Assembly (NCBI GenBank): GCA_035041965.1 | Contig: JAPYMA010000628.1 | Location: 1-64,000 of the forward strand | Length of the DNA stretch: 64,000 bases | From: Anisakis pegreffii | Lineage: Eukaryota > Nematoda > Chromadorea > Rhabditida > Anisakidae | Direction: 5' to 3' | Translations under genes and position numbers: made by a program | Shown here: positions 27,084 to 39,172 of the stretch, piece by piece | Position numbering within the stretch: position 1 is the first letter of the stretch | Layout of the letters: every line of letters starts with the position of its first letter | The notes under the pieces: model-generated | Seen by the model: the letters and a program-made list of their open reading frames with translations, nothing else | Database searches by the model: none | What the model was told of the DNA's origin: nothing

Positions 27084-30056
27084 CGTTGATGTTTCGAGCG
27101 CACCAACTTCTCCGAATCGTGAGCAGCGTCGTATTCTAACACCTGACTCGTTCCCAGACTTATTCGAAGAAAAAAGCATTACGATCATTTGTCCCGGTGG
27201 TGCTGCGGTTCGTTGCTTCTTGTCATTCACCAAATTTATTTACTTCATCTCTTATTTTTGTCAATTGCTTTTTTAGAGTATTCAGTTAAACCTGATTTTT
27301 AAAGGTATTCCAAGATGTCGTATATACACTCATTTTCTTTGAACTTGAGCGATTCATTCGAGAATACGTCCAGAACCTAGTCATAAGAATACTTCTAGGC
27401 CATGCAATTCATTCACTATACCAATAAACAACTAGCAAATTAGGAAAGACTAAGTAAAACGGTTGGTTGATGAGGCTCCGACCAATGAATATGTCATTTG
27501 TTTCAATTCATTCTTCACACGATAGAGGCCTAAAGAACGCCATTTCTCGATCTTCATACGAGATGAACCGAAAAATTGCAGCCAAAATTACGAATAAGTC
27601 GAAATCTACAAGTGCTGAGGATTCCCGACGGGTCGCTTGCACAGAATAGGCTTGATCCAGGCGATTTTCTATTGAAAGTAGATGGAAAAGAAATCGGAGA
27701 CAAGAAACAGTTCTATCGAATGATGCAAGACATCGCGAAAGATCCTGACTGTCAAGCTGTAATTGTTAAAGCAACATCGATCATCAAACTGTTATCACTT
27801 AATGATGACCATCAATTGATCAAACCGTTTCGTTGAAACTCACATATTTCATTATCATCCATAGGCATTAATTCCTGTGTATGCATATTGTTTGACTGGA
27901 AAAGAGCATTTTGTGAGGTGATTCTAGTTAAGATACATAATCATTTCAGCAGTCACCTACTGAAAGCATTCATAATATTTATCGTACTTTTTTATGAGTA
28001 TAAAATATGAATGTTGATCTGAATTCAGATAAGAATTGACATTAGAAGGCCGATACGGCTGAAGAAGTTAAGCGAACAGGAAATATTTGCCGAATTACCG
28101 AAAGCATTCGAAATACTGCCTGGATATGAGTATTATGCTGCATATATGACCTCATTTCCAGGTTGTAGAGTTGGTATTCACGTCAAATCATATAATCAAA
28201 AGGTTTTCACTGTTGTATCATTATATTTCATTTTTTACTACAAAAAGTGTTGTGGTACAATTAGCCCCTCAGTTCGCTAAATACGAAATCGCATAATCGC
28301 ACTTGCAAATGAATCACATAGTAAGAATTGTTGAATGGAAAGAATTGAACCATAGTAAGAATATCTTTTACATTTTAATATTCACTGCACCACATGGTCT
28401 ACTTCACTCAAATTTCTCAACGTTTCGGTTGAGAAGAAAACTAAATTTAAAATTGAACTTGATCAATAATAGGTTTATTTCCACTTCCATTAGGCAATAC
28501 GGAAAGTGTAAATTCAGCCCATACCTTAATCTTCAAGTTACATGTATTTCTTTCCTAGCACACATCCACACAAAGGCTCTTCACCATTTCATCTACCAAA
28601 CCAAAATCTTGCCGTTCTGCAACCGCAGTGACGTTTCAATCCGTTCTTCAATTTTGAACATTTCATTGCAATCCTAGTAATGCCGAAATGTCGTTTAATT
28701 AATGACACTAATGCCAATAGTTGATAATTCAGTATCTTCATACCGATTTCAAGTGGCCAACCTCAGCTCTGATTCAGGTTTACGTTTCATCCACTGAACC
28801 AAACAGTGTCTCATCGTGGTCGTTTGCACGTGGTGACGCAATCTTGTCGGTCGAAAGTGCGCCTGTAACTGCGGTTAACGAAACGCGTCAAAGGATTCTT
28901 AGTGCTCTCAAGTCTAAAAAATTCGTTAGTATTACTGATTTTCATCAACTTCTAGGAGGAACTCGGAGCCAATTTTATCGATTGGTTACTTCGAAAAACC
29001 TTTGCTTATTTCAGGTCAAAACCATTATCGAAAGGCCATCAACGTTGACTGCATTTCGTTTGACTAATTATGCGTTACAATACGATAAACAGACTGAAAT
29101 CGATCCGAAAATGGCTGAAGATGTTATTGAAATTTGCAAGAAAGAACTTGTTTTTTGGCGACGAAATCAAAGGCCAACTCCAGAAATGAGTATTCTAAAA
29201 AATGCACGATTGAACTCGCAACAACCACAACAGCAACAACAACGACAAATGACCATCACCCAACAACAAGAATCTTCGTCATTACGGTATCAATCAAACA
29301 TATTTATGATTTTCGTTAATGCTGACACAATGCAAAGGAAACGCATTGTGGCCAGCAACGTTGCAAGCGTTGTATAGCCTGGCCAATCCATGTACTTATG
29401 ACTTTCCACACAAAATATCTGATAATGCGAGTCAATTTGATGATAATCTGCTTGAAGACAATATCGAAAATGAATTGTATTCACTGCTCAAGTACACTAT
29501 TATAGTCGCTGCAACGAATTTTTGACAGAAACGTTACTTTGGTTCATTGTGGATTTAGAATATGAATACATGAAAACACGTTCACTTTTGTAATCGTTCG
29601 CCACATGAACTTCTTCAATTATTTTATCCATCAAGATACCTCGCATGATGCTCTACTTGAGTTTATGCTTTCCATCCGAAAACTTTAAGAGCATCTTTAT
29701 TAAATTGTGAAATGAACTGTTGTCGCGTGTCATCATCCACTTTATTGAATGCTATCTGCCAAAACGTTCGTCAGATTAATTCCAAAAGAAGATGAATGGT
29801 GAATTGCAGCGGTACAGTTGCGATAGCAACAAAATCAACTGAAACGGGTATTGCTTGTGAACTGGTCAATCCACAGTGGCTGCAAGCCGTTCCTGAACGA
29901 TGGACCGGTGATGAATACGAGAAAGTAAAGGAATCTCTACAACGCAGAGTCAGTGCAAAAGCTCAGCCGACCAAACCCGCAAGATGTAGACGAAGCTCAC
30001 CCAAAGGCAAAAGTCCCATGGCAAAAAGGCTGAATAAGGCACGAAGAAAACGTTAA
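27084..30056 (+). CDS. protein with two PDZ-like domains (5' end incomplete)
   Basis: Six exons support one frame: 27084-27207, 27582-27758, 28029-28202, 28778-28924, 29015-29286, 29810-30056, about 380 aa without the unseen 5' exon(s). The first domain spans exons 1-3: beta strand SITIICPGG, then NLQVLRIPDGSLAQ, RLDPGDFLLKVDG and QAIRIDIRRP, the order expected for PDZ. The second spans exons 3-5: GCRVGIHV, KVYVSSTEPNS, ARGDAILSVES, then KTIIERP. Neither has a classic GLGF loop. This resembles a nematode-expanded family of divergent PDZ proteins, presumably cytosolic scaffolds. The C-terminus has a Gln-rich run (QQPQQQQQRQ), then a tryptophan-containing segment (ELVNPQWLQAVPERWTGDEY) and a very basic tail ending RRKR. 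An AATAAA lies at 30466. Upstream start not found. Confidence 0.75.
29337..29394 (+). repeat. dispersed repeat R1, partial copy 2
   Basis: 58 bp matching the right half of the R1 copies: ggaaacgc, ttgtggccaRcaacgttRc, aagcgttt, then tagcctggccaatcca. It lies inside the last intron (29287-29809) of the PDZ gene and is not in the coding model, although the exon-5 reading frame happens to stay open across it. Confidence 0.8.
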
Positions 30057-33000
30057 ATTAATTGTGATCAAACGATATTTTCTTTTCAAACGGAATCGTG
30101 CATTGAATGCTTCCGTTGAAGGGATGGCAACTGGCAAAATGAGTTGCTCAACTTTGCGAGTACAATTACTTGAATTTATAATGTTCTGAGAAACTTTCAC
30201 ATTCAAGAGGGATACTCCAGAAACGATATAGCTTTAACAATTTTCTTGTTATGCGCTAAAGGGATAGACAAAATTATTGAAGATCAAGTCACATTTTTCG
30301 ATGCTGACTCAGTTCGTATCAGTTGAAGTAATCTCCGAAAAACTGTGATAATCATGGACACAGCGAGCAACAATCCTCTGAAAAATGCGTTCTTATCGTG
30401 TAATTATCAAATGCCACACTGAATGAATCCTTAAATAATGATACTATTTTGTGGTTTGATACTAAAATAAATCGTGATACATCAATTAATTCAAGGATAA
30501 TTGTTGTCGATTGTGCGCAATATTATGTGATCATTTATTAGCCGTTACGCTTTGTTGCTGTTATTTTGAGAAATAATGTTTTTGTGCTCTGCGTTGTATA
30601 TATACGTTTTTTTACATTAGCGAAAAAGATTTGTATTTTCGATAAAATTTTTCTGCAAATGATTAGAATCTATCGCTTTATGATATTTCAAGTCAAAACT
30701 ACCGATTGTAATTATCACTAACAACACGATGAATTGCATGCTACAGTTTTATGGTAGTTTGTGGTAATTTGAAGGAGAATCAGTCATTTTTATCCATTGG
30801 AATGAAGGAAATGAAATCATCTACACCATCTCAGTTCAGTGCAGCAGTTATTGATCATTGATACAGGATATTGGTTGAAATAAATTCAGAGTGTTAACAG
30901 ACTGAAAGTATCATATACTTTGATTATCTTAACGATTTATCACATCATTTGAGACTGATCCATTGAGTTAATCGATAGTCTGATGAGAAACGCTGGTGGG
31001 TTTGTTTACGATGAGATTTTTGTGCTCATAAATCTCGTTGAAGCGTTCCTCTGAGGGCAATTGTTCAGAATAATGGAAGGTTTCGCTCGATTTTTCACAT
31101 TTGTTATTGTTTTTGCCGGACTTTTGGTTGTTCAAATAAGATATCAGTTAATTATTCTCATTATTAAAAGTTGATCTTATCAAATGCGTTCACGATTCAT
31201 TTGTGTTACAAAACAGTTGTAAAAATTAACTGCTCATAAATCGCCCATTAGTCAAGCGTACATTTAGTTCAATTCAGATAATTTCAACGACGAACAACGT
31301 TTAAAGTATCAATCAAAACTTAGTGATTGAGTGAGTTTGTGGTATGCATTAATTTGTGTTCATCTGACAGCGAGTTGCCTCGATTCTTTTCGTTTTTCAA
31401 CTAACGATCACTTCATTGACATTGTTTTTACGGTTCGTTCAATCATTCAAAATTAATGCAGATTAAAAAGGAACTCGAGGTTCTGAGAAGCTGTCATTTA
31501 TTTCTCCATTTATCAAATTTCAATAAAAAACTGTATTGAAATGTTCCTTGTTGCTGATTTGCACTCAGCTATCAATTGATTTTTCTGAAATCATTCCCTC
31601 ATTTACATACTTCTTTGTTAACCGATGAGAGGTGTAGTGATTATTGTACGGATACTGTGCAGTTTTTGACCGTGAACTATATTTACATGACGCATTTAAC
31701 GAATAGTTGTTGTTGTTCATGCTATATGTTTTCTGTTTATGTATAAATGATGATGATTACATTCTTCTTTGTTGCTGATAGAGCAAGATCACATGCACTT
31801 GTATGCAGATCTGCTTTACTATTATTCCAATAGCATCAGCTAGCATGCACAGTGCTATTCATATATGGTACGTCTCAAAACGCATTCCAATGCTCTCAAA
31901 ACCCGAGATTGAAACCTTTTAAATTATTGAAGCATTCGATTCGATCACGTTCCAGTGTTCCAAAGAAGTTTTGAGCAATTTTGAGCATCCGTTTAGAACT
32001 TTTTTCAAACTATATTTTGATATTTTCCGAAGTTTATTGCGCAATAATTTGATGCAGTGATTTAAGTGTGCTGGGTATTCGCGAATCAATGAAACCGCAG
32101 CTAGGTGATTTGGAAAACGACACGGGTCTCTTAAGCAGGAGCAATCGCTTGTCAGAAATATGCTAATTGTAAGGAATCTTTTGGTAACCAATGAATGTGT
32201 CCTAAAAGTGAGCAGTTTTGCACAAAAGCGACATGAAACTTTTCATAACGATAAATCACACATTTTCTTTCAATTTTGTTCTCATATTCACGGTCCTCTG
32301 CGTACAGCTTACCACTTGTTTCACTCCTATTCATTCATTGCAAATGTTAATTGATTACATTAGATTATATTATCAAATGTTGCAAATGATGCAAATGTTA
32401 ATTCACGATTATATTAGAATTGCGATTTTTTGATTCAAATGAGAATATTCATTTGAATACAATTGCGTTTGATTGAAATGTGACGTTTGCACCGCTTCGT
32501 TTTACAAGAAAAATTCAACCGTTGTGGATGGCAACCGAAAAACAAAACTGCTGACTGATCGCAAAAACGTTACTTGAAAGATCAATTACAAAGTTACCAC
32601 CGCCAAAATTCAGTGCAAACTCTTCTGTAGGATTTACTTGCTCGAATACGTTTCAACAAGTGCATTCGTTGGAAGGATTCATCTCTCAGATGTTTTCTTT
32701 TCTTTTAATTGAGCGTTCGTTCACGAGCGTTTGCTATTATTAAATGTGCGTACTAACTCAACTGTTCCAGAAGAAAATGCAACGACTAAGTGACAGAAAA
32801 GCAATTTGATCTCGATGATATTGTTGATAAATATTGACAATGGTTGTTAACTCTGGCGAATACCCATTTATGTCCTTATTCCGTACTAAACACATGCAAA
32901 ACTCGAGCATAAATTTAGCGTTTTTCAGCAGCTTCATTCTTAATCAAATACAATTCCGCGTCTATTGTGGAACATAAAAAGATTTTTCTCTCTATCAACA

Positions 33001-33508
33001 AATCATTTGGTCTTTTGAAATTCTATGAACCACTGACAGTTAGAATGATGAAGTGCTCTAAACATGGAAATGGTATCATTTGCTAAGAGGCTGCCGGATG
33101 AACTTATCCTCTACGATCGGAGAAAATTTCTTTTACGGGGGTAAATTCACTTCACAAAGAAACGATCTGTCTGGCAACGCAGCCGTTCGCTCCTCTCTAA
33201 AAGCAAGACGCAATCCTAGTAACGAATTTATTGAAAACCTGAAATTCGCATCAAAGAGATGCAATCAGAATTTATGACCGCAACAGAATCATCGTGGTAG
33301 TAATACAACGGTTCAAACATTACCTATGGATGAATCTCGAAAGATACCCAAAAAATTACAAACGCTCACTTTTGTCTGAGCACCTTGTCTTCTTCATTCA
33401 TTTTTCAGCTCAATTTTTTTCCACCTTCAGGAAAATAAGTGTCGCTGTCTTGGTTCGCTCACCTATTCAGTTAAATTTGCATCAAATTCAATCTTAAAAA
33501 CACGAAGG
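30057..33508. other. intergenic stretch, possible small exons near 33.1-33.4 kb
   Basis: No family is recognised. Between 33064 and 33380 there are short coding-looking pieces in several frames: one starting ATG 33064 and running to a GTAAAT donor after MEMVSFAKRLPDELILYDRR, and one with polar residues ending near 33380. They could be exons of an unrecognised gene or decayed sequence. The rest (30.1-33.0 kb) shows only short AT-rich frames. Confidence 0.4.
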
Positions 33509-35070
33509 ATGTACATTTTATTGCTTCTCGTAATGATTACATCGCATTCAATGGCTATTTCGAAGCATCCCATATGCTCAGAATACGGTCTCAACTGGGT
33601 CGCTGAAATTCGCTGCTTAAGAAGTTTGCTGAGTAAATGCCAGCAACATGTCAACATGCTCTATTCAAAAGGTAATCATATGAGGCAGTAAATTTTGGAA
33701 CATGCTCGTTTTTTTTCTAGACTATGCTTGTTCTAAACTTGTCGATCATTTTGTCATCGGTCTCATCCCGGTTTCTTAATTGGACGTCCATCACTCTCGT
33801 GTGTAAAAAAGGACTTTATTCATGTTATAACTGCTCGAATCGCGGTATATTGTTGACAAAAAACCGCTTGGTGCTTGATAAGTTTTAAATTTTAAATTAC
33901 AAATTGTTTTTTTTAAATCATGCAATGACCCAATTTGTAGATGAAGTAATTTAGTTATCGTTATCAGAAAAGTGTTGAGATGGATTCAGCAATTAAAATT
34001 ACAACTTGTTAAAATGGATATGCAACTTGTGGAAATATTCAGGCTCAAAAAGTCATTTCAAGTACATGCCGACATATTACGATACGGCTGAGTACTCGAA
34101 GATCAAGTCTCAGCTGTTGCCGTTCGGTGATCGCTTCAAAAAACCAACGATTTCAAATACATCGATTATGTTCACTGATTCAGCTGCTACAACTAATACA
34201 ACAACAACAACAACCTCAGGTCACTGCTGTAGTGTTGTAAGCAGTAATAATAACAACCAAAATGATTGTTATGGTAACGATGGCACTCAGAGCATCACAG
34301 TTATTTATCAGAATCTAGATATATTTGAAAATGTATTTGAAATTGATGACAGTTTGATTTGTGGGACGGTGCTGCTAGAGGTTCACCCATAAATTGAGAG
34401 AATAGTTTTCAAATGATTATTTGAGAGGTGAGTGCATTCACTAAATTTTCAGTTCCTGCAACATCAACACCGACAATGCGTTCGATTAGTGCGAATGAAG
34501 TTCGAGCGACGATTCAAGAAGAAATCAAACAAGAAATGCGCGATCTGCAGTCTCGTTTCAGTGACGAGCTGAAATTGGTCAAGAAACTGTTCACAAATCA
34601 AATTGACATCGTCAAAGTGGAAACACAGAACGACTTGAAAAAAATGAACGTGAGTGATGTGCCTGCCATATGTCCTCCATCTCGAATTGCATTGCTCGTG
34701 TAAAAAACATCGCCTGAATGGCATCGTGCTTGCCGGTAACACCACACCTTCATCACAAGTGAATTTTTTTCGCATGAATTTGATGCGGAACTAAGTCAGT
34801 GATTGATGTATTTGAAAAACTCCTGATCGCTCAATTTTTCTTGCTTCTTCGTGCTGATTCACTAGCCGCTTGGCGCCCATGAGTCAGCATGAAGAAGCAA
34901 GAAGTTTGAGTGATTTTGGGTCTTTATTTGTTTTAATGTTGCTGGAACGGAATCTTTCTGACAGACTGAATAATCATAATGAGCGAACAAACAAAAACAT
35001 CACCCTTCCGTATCATAAATCAAAATCGGCGAATTTCATCACAGCTTGTTTTAAACTCAAAATACTTTGA
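33509..35070 (+). CDS. unassigned secreted protein with coiled-coil segment
   Basis: Exons 33509-33671, 34043-34351 (or to 34360), 34453-34649 join in phase; a last exon at 34888-35070 also fits phase but has little other support. The N-terminus MYILLLLVMITSHSMA is a clear signal peptide, followed by a Cys-containing region (CSEYGLNWVAEIRCLRSLL, then KCQQHV). Exon 2 has a Thr run and an Asn run (SNNNNQNDC). Exon 3 (VRATIQEEIKQEMRDLQSRF, then ELKLVKKLF) has the spacing of an amphipathic coiled coil. I recognise no family. The 3' end is uncertain. Confidence 0.5.
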
Positions 35071-36514
35071 TGAGCTGATCGGCTTAAGTAACTATTCGTT
35101 AACACTTCGGTTTGTATTTTTCTTCCAAATGCCACCTTCTTGTGAGCCATACACCAAAAGTTATACTCAAAGCAACATTAGTTATAACTATATGTAAGTT
35201 GATTGCGATAATGATAGTGATAACCACCGATGCAAGTGAAAAGTTGAGCGTGATTATAAAGGATGCAACGATGTCATAATCAGCAATAGGCAAGTGAAAT
35301 GCAAAACAGCGTCAGTAGGTATGATGCATAGGCGAGACATGCCAAAGCGTGATCGTTTCTGGCGATCGTTTCTTTACACTAAAAAAGCAAAGCGTGACCA
35401 CGATCGTTCCTCGTATCTAATCATCTCGTCTATTCTCACCTTAATCGTTTCTCATTTAATATCGCCTCGTTTTGAGAGCTTATAATCGTTTCTGTGCTTC
35501 ATCTCGCTCGCCGAGAAGTCAACAAAAAATACTGGAGAAAAGCAGCGATAGTAGCCAAACCATTATCCTTCGTTGAAATGCACTTTTTTCAATGGCTAGC
35601 AGCAGCAGTTCAAAGTCGAGTGCAGAAGTGCCGGCCTGATCCTAGGAAATGGTTCGAAATGATTGCAAAAGGAAATTTTGGCATGAAAAGATCAATAGTA
35701 AAATCAACAACTTTGCCATATTTGAGGGTGATTGCAAAATGTTTTGTTGTTCAATTAATTGCGATATTCTTTTAGACACCAGGAATATCGTAATTAATTG
35801 AACAACAAAACATTGTTCATACATAACGCAACACCACAGCGTATGCTAATATTATGAAGCGCTTTTCCGGGAAAAATGATGTATTTTAGCATCGGAACTT
35901 AGTGAAAGAAATGAACTGAAGAGTTCGATAGGAAAATTCACTTACAGATCAAAAATGCAATGGAAAACGTTGCACAGAGACCGCCTGAGGTTTAATAAAA
36001 AGCAACATTTTAATTACTCTCGGGTGCGAAAAATTCAATCATTCATGAGTTAAGTTCGTTCAAAATCCGCCTGATTATTTGCGGCCATATTTGACCAGTG
36101 CGTGATCGATTCCCATCCGTCCCTCGTCCCGTTTCACAGACCAGAAATTCAGCATACACCATCGTGTTTCGTGCTTATGTCGTCTCGAGTCGTTAAATTC
36201 TCATCAAAGCACTTCGCGCCCAAGCTTTTGTTAGTATGTACCCAATCATGCACAATAATCATTCACTGCACCGTGCAATAATCTTTGATGTCATTCTTTC
36301 ACAAATTGCTTCTGTAGAGTGAAAGCGAAATTCTTTGATGCGTGAAAACTAGCTGGCTGAATGAATAATGCAGCTCAAGTAGGAATTATGCAAAGATGAT
36401 TAGTTCAATGCTTCTCGTTCAAACAGTCAATCAGGTTCGAGCGAAACTTTAGCATGGATCGCTAAGTTTATTCAGTTCACAAATTGATAAAGCGAATGAC
36501 GACAAGCAATTCAG
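35071..36514. other. intergenic stretch with hairpin
   Basis: Contains an open frame at 35494-35775 without an ATG start. Its first part (HFFQWLAAAVQSRV, then RPDPRKWFEMIAKGNFGMKR) looks coding and could be a single exon, but I could not place it in a gene. The strong hairpin at 35738-35814 overlaps its end. The 5' exon of the downstream lectin (signal peptide) should lie here or further upstream but was not identified. Confidence 0.4.
35738..35814. repeat. near-perfect 32-bp inverted repeat
   Basis: Left arm 35738-35769 (aatgttttgttgttcaatta...) and right arm 35783-35814 are reverse complements with one mismatch, separated by 13 bases. It may be a very small fold-back or MITE remnant, or a hairpin structure in RNA. 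Confidence 0.9.
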
Positions 36515-37886
36515 AGGACAATACGTTTTCTATCGAGACGCGTTTATCGATTCGGTAAGTGCGAGTACGTTTACGTTGATGAGTTGCAATCTTGGTATGT
36601 GGCAGAAGAGAAGTGTCAAGAATGGGGAGGTCATCTGGTGAGTATTTCGGATTATGATGAAAATAAATTCATCAAAGGTGAGATTTTTTTTGCAATTTTT
36701 ATTGTGCAACTTCTTGATGCCCTTTCTCTCAGTAGTATTTGAATATGCGATGCATTTACTAAACTGGCCTTCTGTATTGTTTATGATTATCATCTGAGAG
36801 TGCATTTGTTCAGATGACTATGTGCTTATTGTACACTTGTATGAGATCAGCCAACTGCGAGTTACATACAGTTCAGATTCATAGCTAGGAAATTTTTCTA
36901 TGACAAAGCTGGAACGATAAGCACTGATACAAGACGGATGAGAGAAATGTTCACGTTATCTTTGCATCTGATTCGTTTTTTAATGCAGACATAATCAGAA
37001 TCCATTTGAGCATGAGATTGTTAATTGTACTCGTAAAACGTCCATTGAAATATATTCGCATCATATTGAGGAAAACAACAATGAATAAAATTTTCGCTTT
37101 GTGAACTCATTCGTGGAATTAATTCTGTGAATGATGCGTATAAGTATTATTGCAGGTATTCATAACTGGTTTGTATGGATTGGCTTAAACGATGTTCAGA
37201 AAGAGGGCAAATATGTTTGGTCAGATGGAAGCCACAAGAAATACGTCAATTGGAAAAAAGGTGAATATTGAGAACACCGATCGGTCGTGCGTATAATCAT
37301 TTCATTTCATACTTGAAACAGCTTTCGGTTCAATAATCGCTTTCAGTTTTGTAGGAACACTCATATATTTCGCGATTTTTAGATACTGAATTTGCTCGCA
37401 ATTATTTTTTATAAGCAATTTTATGCGCTTTCATAAAGAAAGTCAATTGTCTCACAGGTTTACCGGGTAAAAATTCATCGTCGACTTTTTGTTGGTATTT
37501 CGATGAGGAAAACATTCTGTTACTATCAACAGTGGAAAATGAGTTTTTTTCTCGGGAAATGATTATTATCATCATTATTATTTTTTGTTTTTTTTGTTCA
37601 GTGTTATTTTTTTTGTTAACTGTTATCATGAATTTGCATGAATGATGAAGAGCAATGTAATGGTCAGTATTGGTAGTTCAAAAGCATGACACCGTTCAAT
37701 TTTTGAGCATAAGTTTCACATATGCAATACTTTGATTATGGCAGTAGAACTTTCGAAAGAGTTTTCGTTTCAGGTGAACCAAATAATGGTAATCACAATG
37801 AAAACTGCATTGAAATGGTTCCAGACGGTACGTGGATGGATTCATTTTGTTCGGCAGCGAGACACTACATTTGCAAGAGGACGTGA
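36515..37886 (+). CDS. C-type lectin domain protein (5' exon missing)
   Basis: Exons 36515-36677, 37156-37260, 37774-37886 join at phase 1 each time. They encode one C-type lectin-like domain of about 127 aa: FGKCEYVYV, EEKCQEWGGHLVSISDYDEN, WVWIGLND (as WFVWIGLNDV), GKYVWSDGS, YVNWKKGEPNNGNHNENC, GTWMDSFCSAARHYICKR. The Cys pattern and the WIGL core are intact. The EPN motif that favours mannose-type ligands is present, but the usual WND calcium ligand reads WMD. The stop follows directly after the domain. A signal peptide is expected from an upstream exon and was not found. Nematode lectins of this type are usually secreted and often linked to immunity or host interaction; that role is inference. 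Confidence 0.9.
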
Positions 37887-39172
37887 ATTCGCTGATTGTT
37901 TATGACAGAAACGAACGGAAACTTTTATATGAAATCCAATTTTCGCGAATTTTGTCTAGAAGAACTACCAACCGAATGCATATAACAATGGTTCTAGTAG
38001 GTAGGGGAAAATTCTTCCAGAGGAAATTTCAGAGTGTTGGGCAAAGGGGAGGAGGGGGGCACAGAGTGCATAAGTGTGACGACCACCAGTATATAACTTA
38101 AGTTTGATTGATCAAAAATTCATTTCAGTTTTTCAGTTCATTCTGTCGATAGATCTTGTTCCTTCAATCTCGACTTTAACAGCGTGAAAAAAGACACTGT
38201 AGATGAATGAACTGAAAATTTAAGAAAATCGCCTGACAACCGTTGTCCAGGATCAGTTTAGTCAAAAATATCGTAAGGTTTACCTGGCGCCGACTGGGAG
38301 GACAAATTCGACGACTGTCACTGATGGATAATTTTAATAAAACTGTGTAGCGGATCAGCTGGAACCGCATTCAAAACTTTTATTTGTGTTCCAACGAAAA
38401 ATCTTCTTTGTATGCCATTTTCGGTGAGCAAAATTGGTTCAGTATAGTCAAGTCCAATTTTATTTTCAGTTTATCGCCTCTGGACTTTTCATAAATTAAA
38501 TTCTTATTTCGACCAAACGTTTTTGATACGACTCGGTCGACTGAATACCTTTTTTGTGATAAATTGTATATATTTATGTCGCGAATAAAAACTCAAAAAA
38601 AAGATCTATCAACAAAGTGTGAATCTCGGCACTATTCTATGTGTAAGGAGGTCAAAACTGATGCAATTCGCTTTTCGCATTGCACATGCCAATAAAGATT
38701 TCACGTCCGAGATCTCATAGTTTAAAAGAGATCGAAAAAGGCACTCTCGAGAATGAATGCGATTGTAACTTCTGATTCTTTTGTGTTCCATTTCTCACCT
38801 GGTGCAATGATTCCTTTAAAACCGATGACTTTATACACCAGAACATGGAGAATAATACACTTAGTTCATAATCATGATGACAACTGTTGATATCAGCAGT
38901 ACTTTACAATGAGTTATTAACGCGACCGACCATTAACAACTTCTTTGATAATTGGTTCCATTCTGATGATACTGAAAGAGTCAAAACGATCACTTTATTG
39001 ATCAATTTCAAACGGAATGCAATATGACCAATACCAATGACAAATAATGAACAAGTTGAAGAGATGCTTGTTGTGAAAGTTCAAAAAATTGTTCACGTTA
39101 GAAAAATAAAGTGCTCAGCTAAAATATTCGAAAAGAAGCACGATTCACTCAATATTGCAATCAATCATTTTG
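37887..39172. other. intergenic, nothing recognised
   Basis: AT-rich sequence between the lectin gene and the 3' end of the first srx receptor. A G-rich run (gggcaaaggggaggaggggg) sits at about 38039-38058. Short open frames on the minus strand lack convincing support. Confidence 0.5.

Noticed and set aside
27467..27649. Possible frameshift at the start of the first PDZ domain, with pieces in three frames
   Set aside because: An acceptor TTGCAG at 27581 joins in phase with an upstream exon ending at 27207 that supplies the missing beta strand, so no frameshift is needed.
28721..29377. 218-codon open frame as a single exon including the R1 repeat
   Set aside because: Strong splice sites at 28778, 28924/29015 and 29286 give a better PDZ alignment. 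The part over 29287-29377 is intron and repeat.
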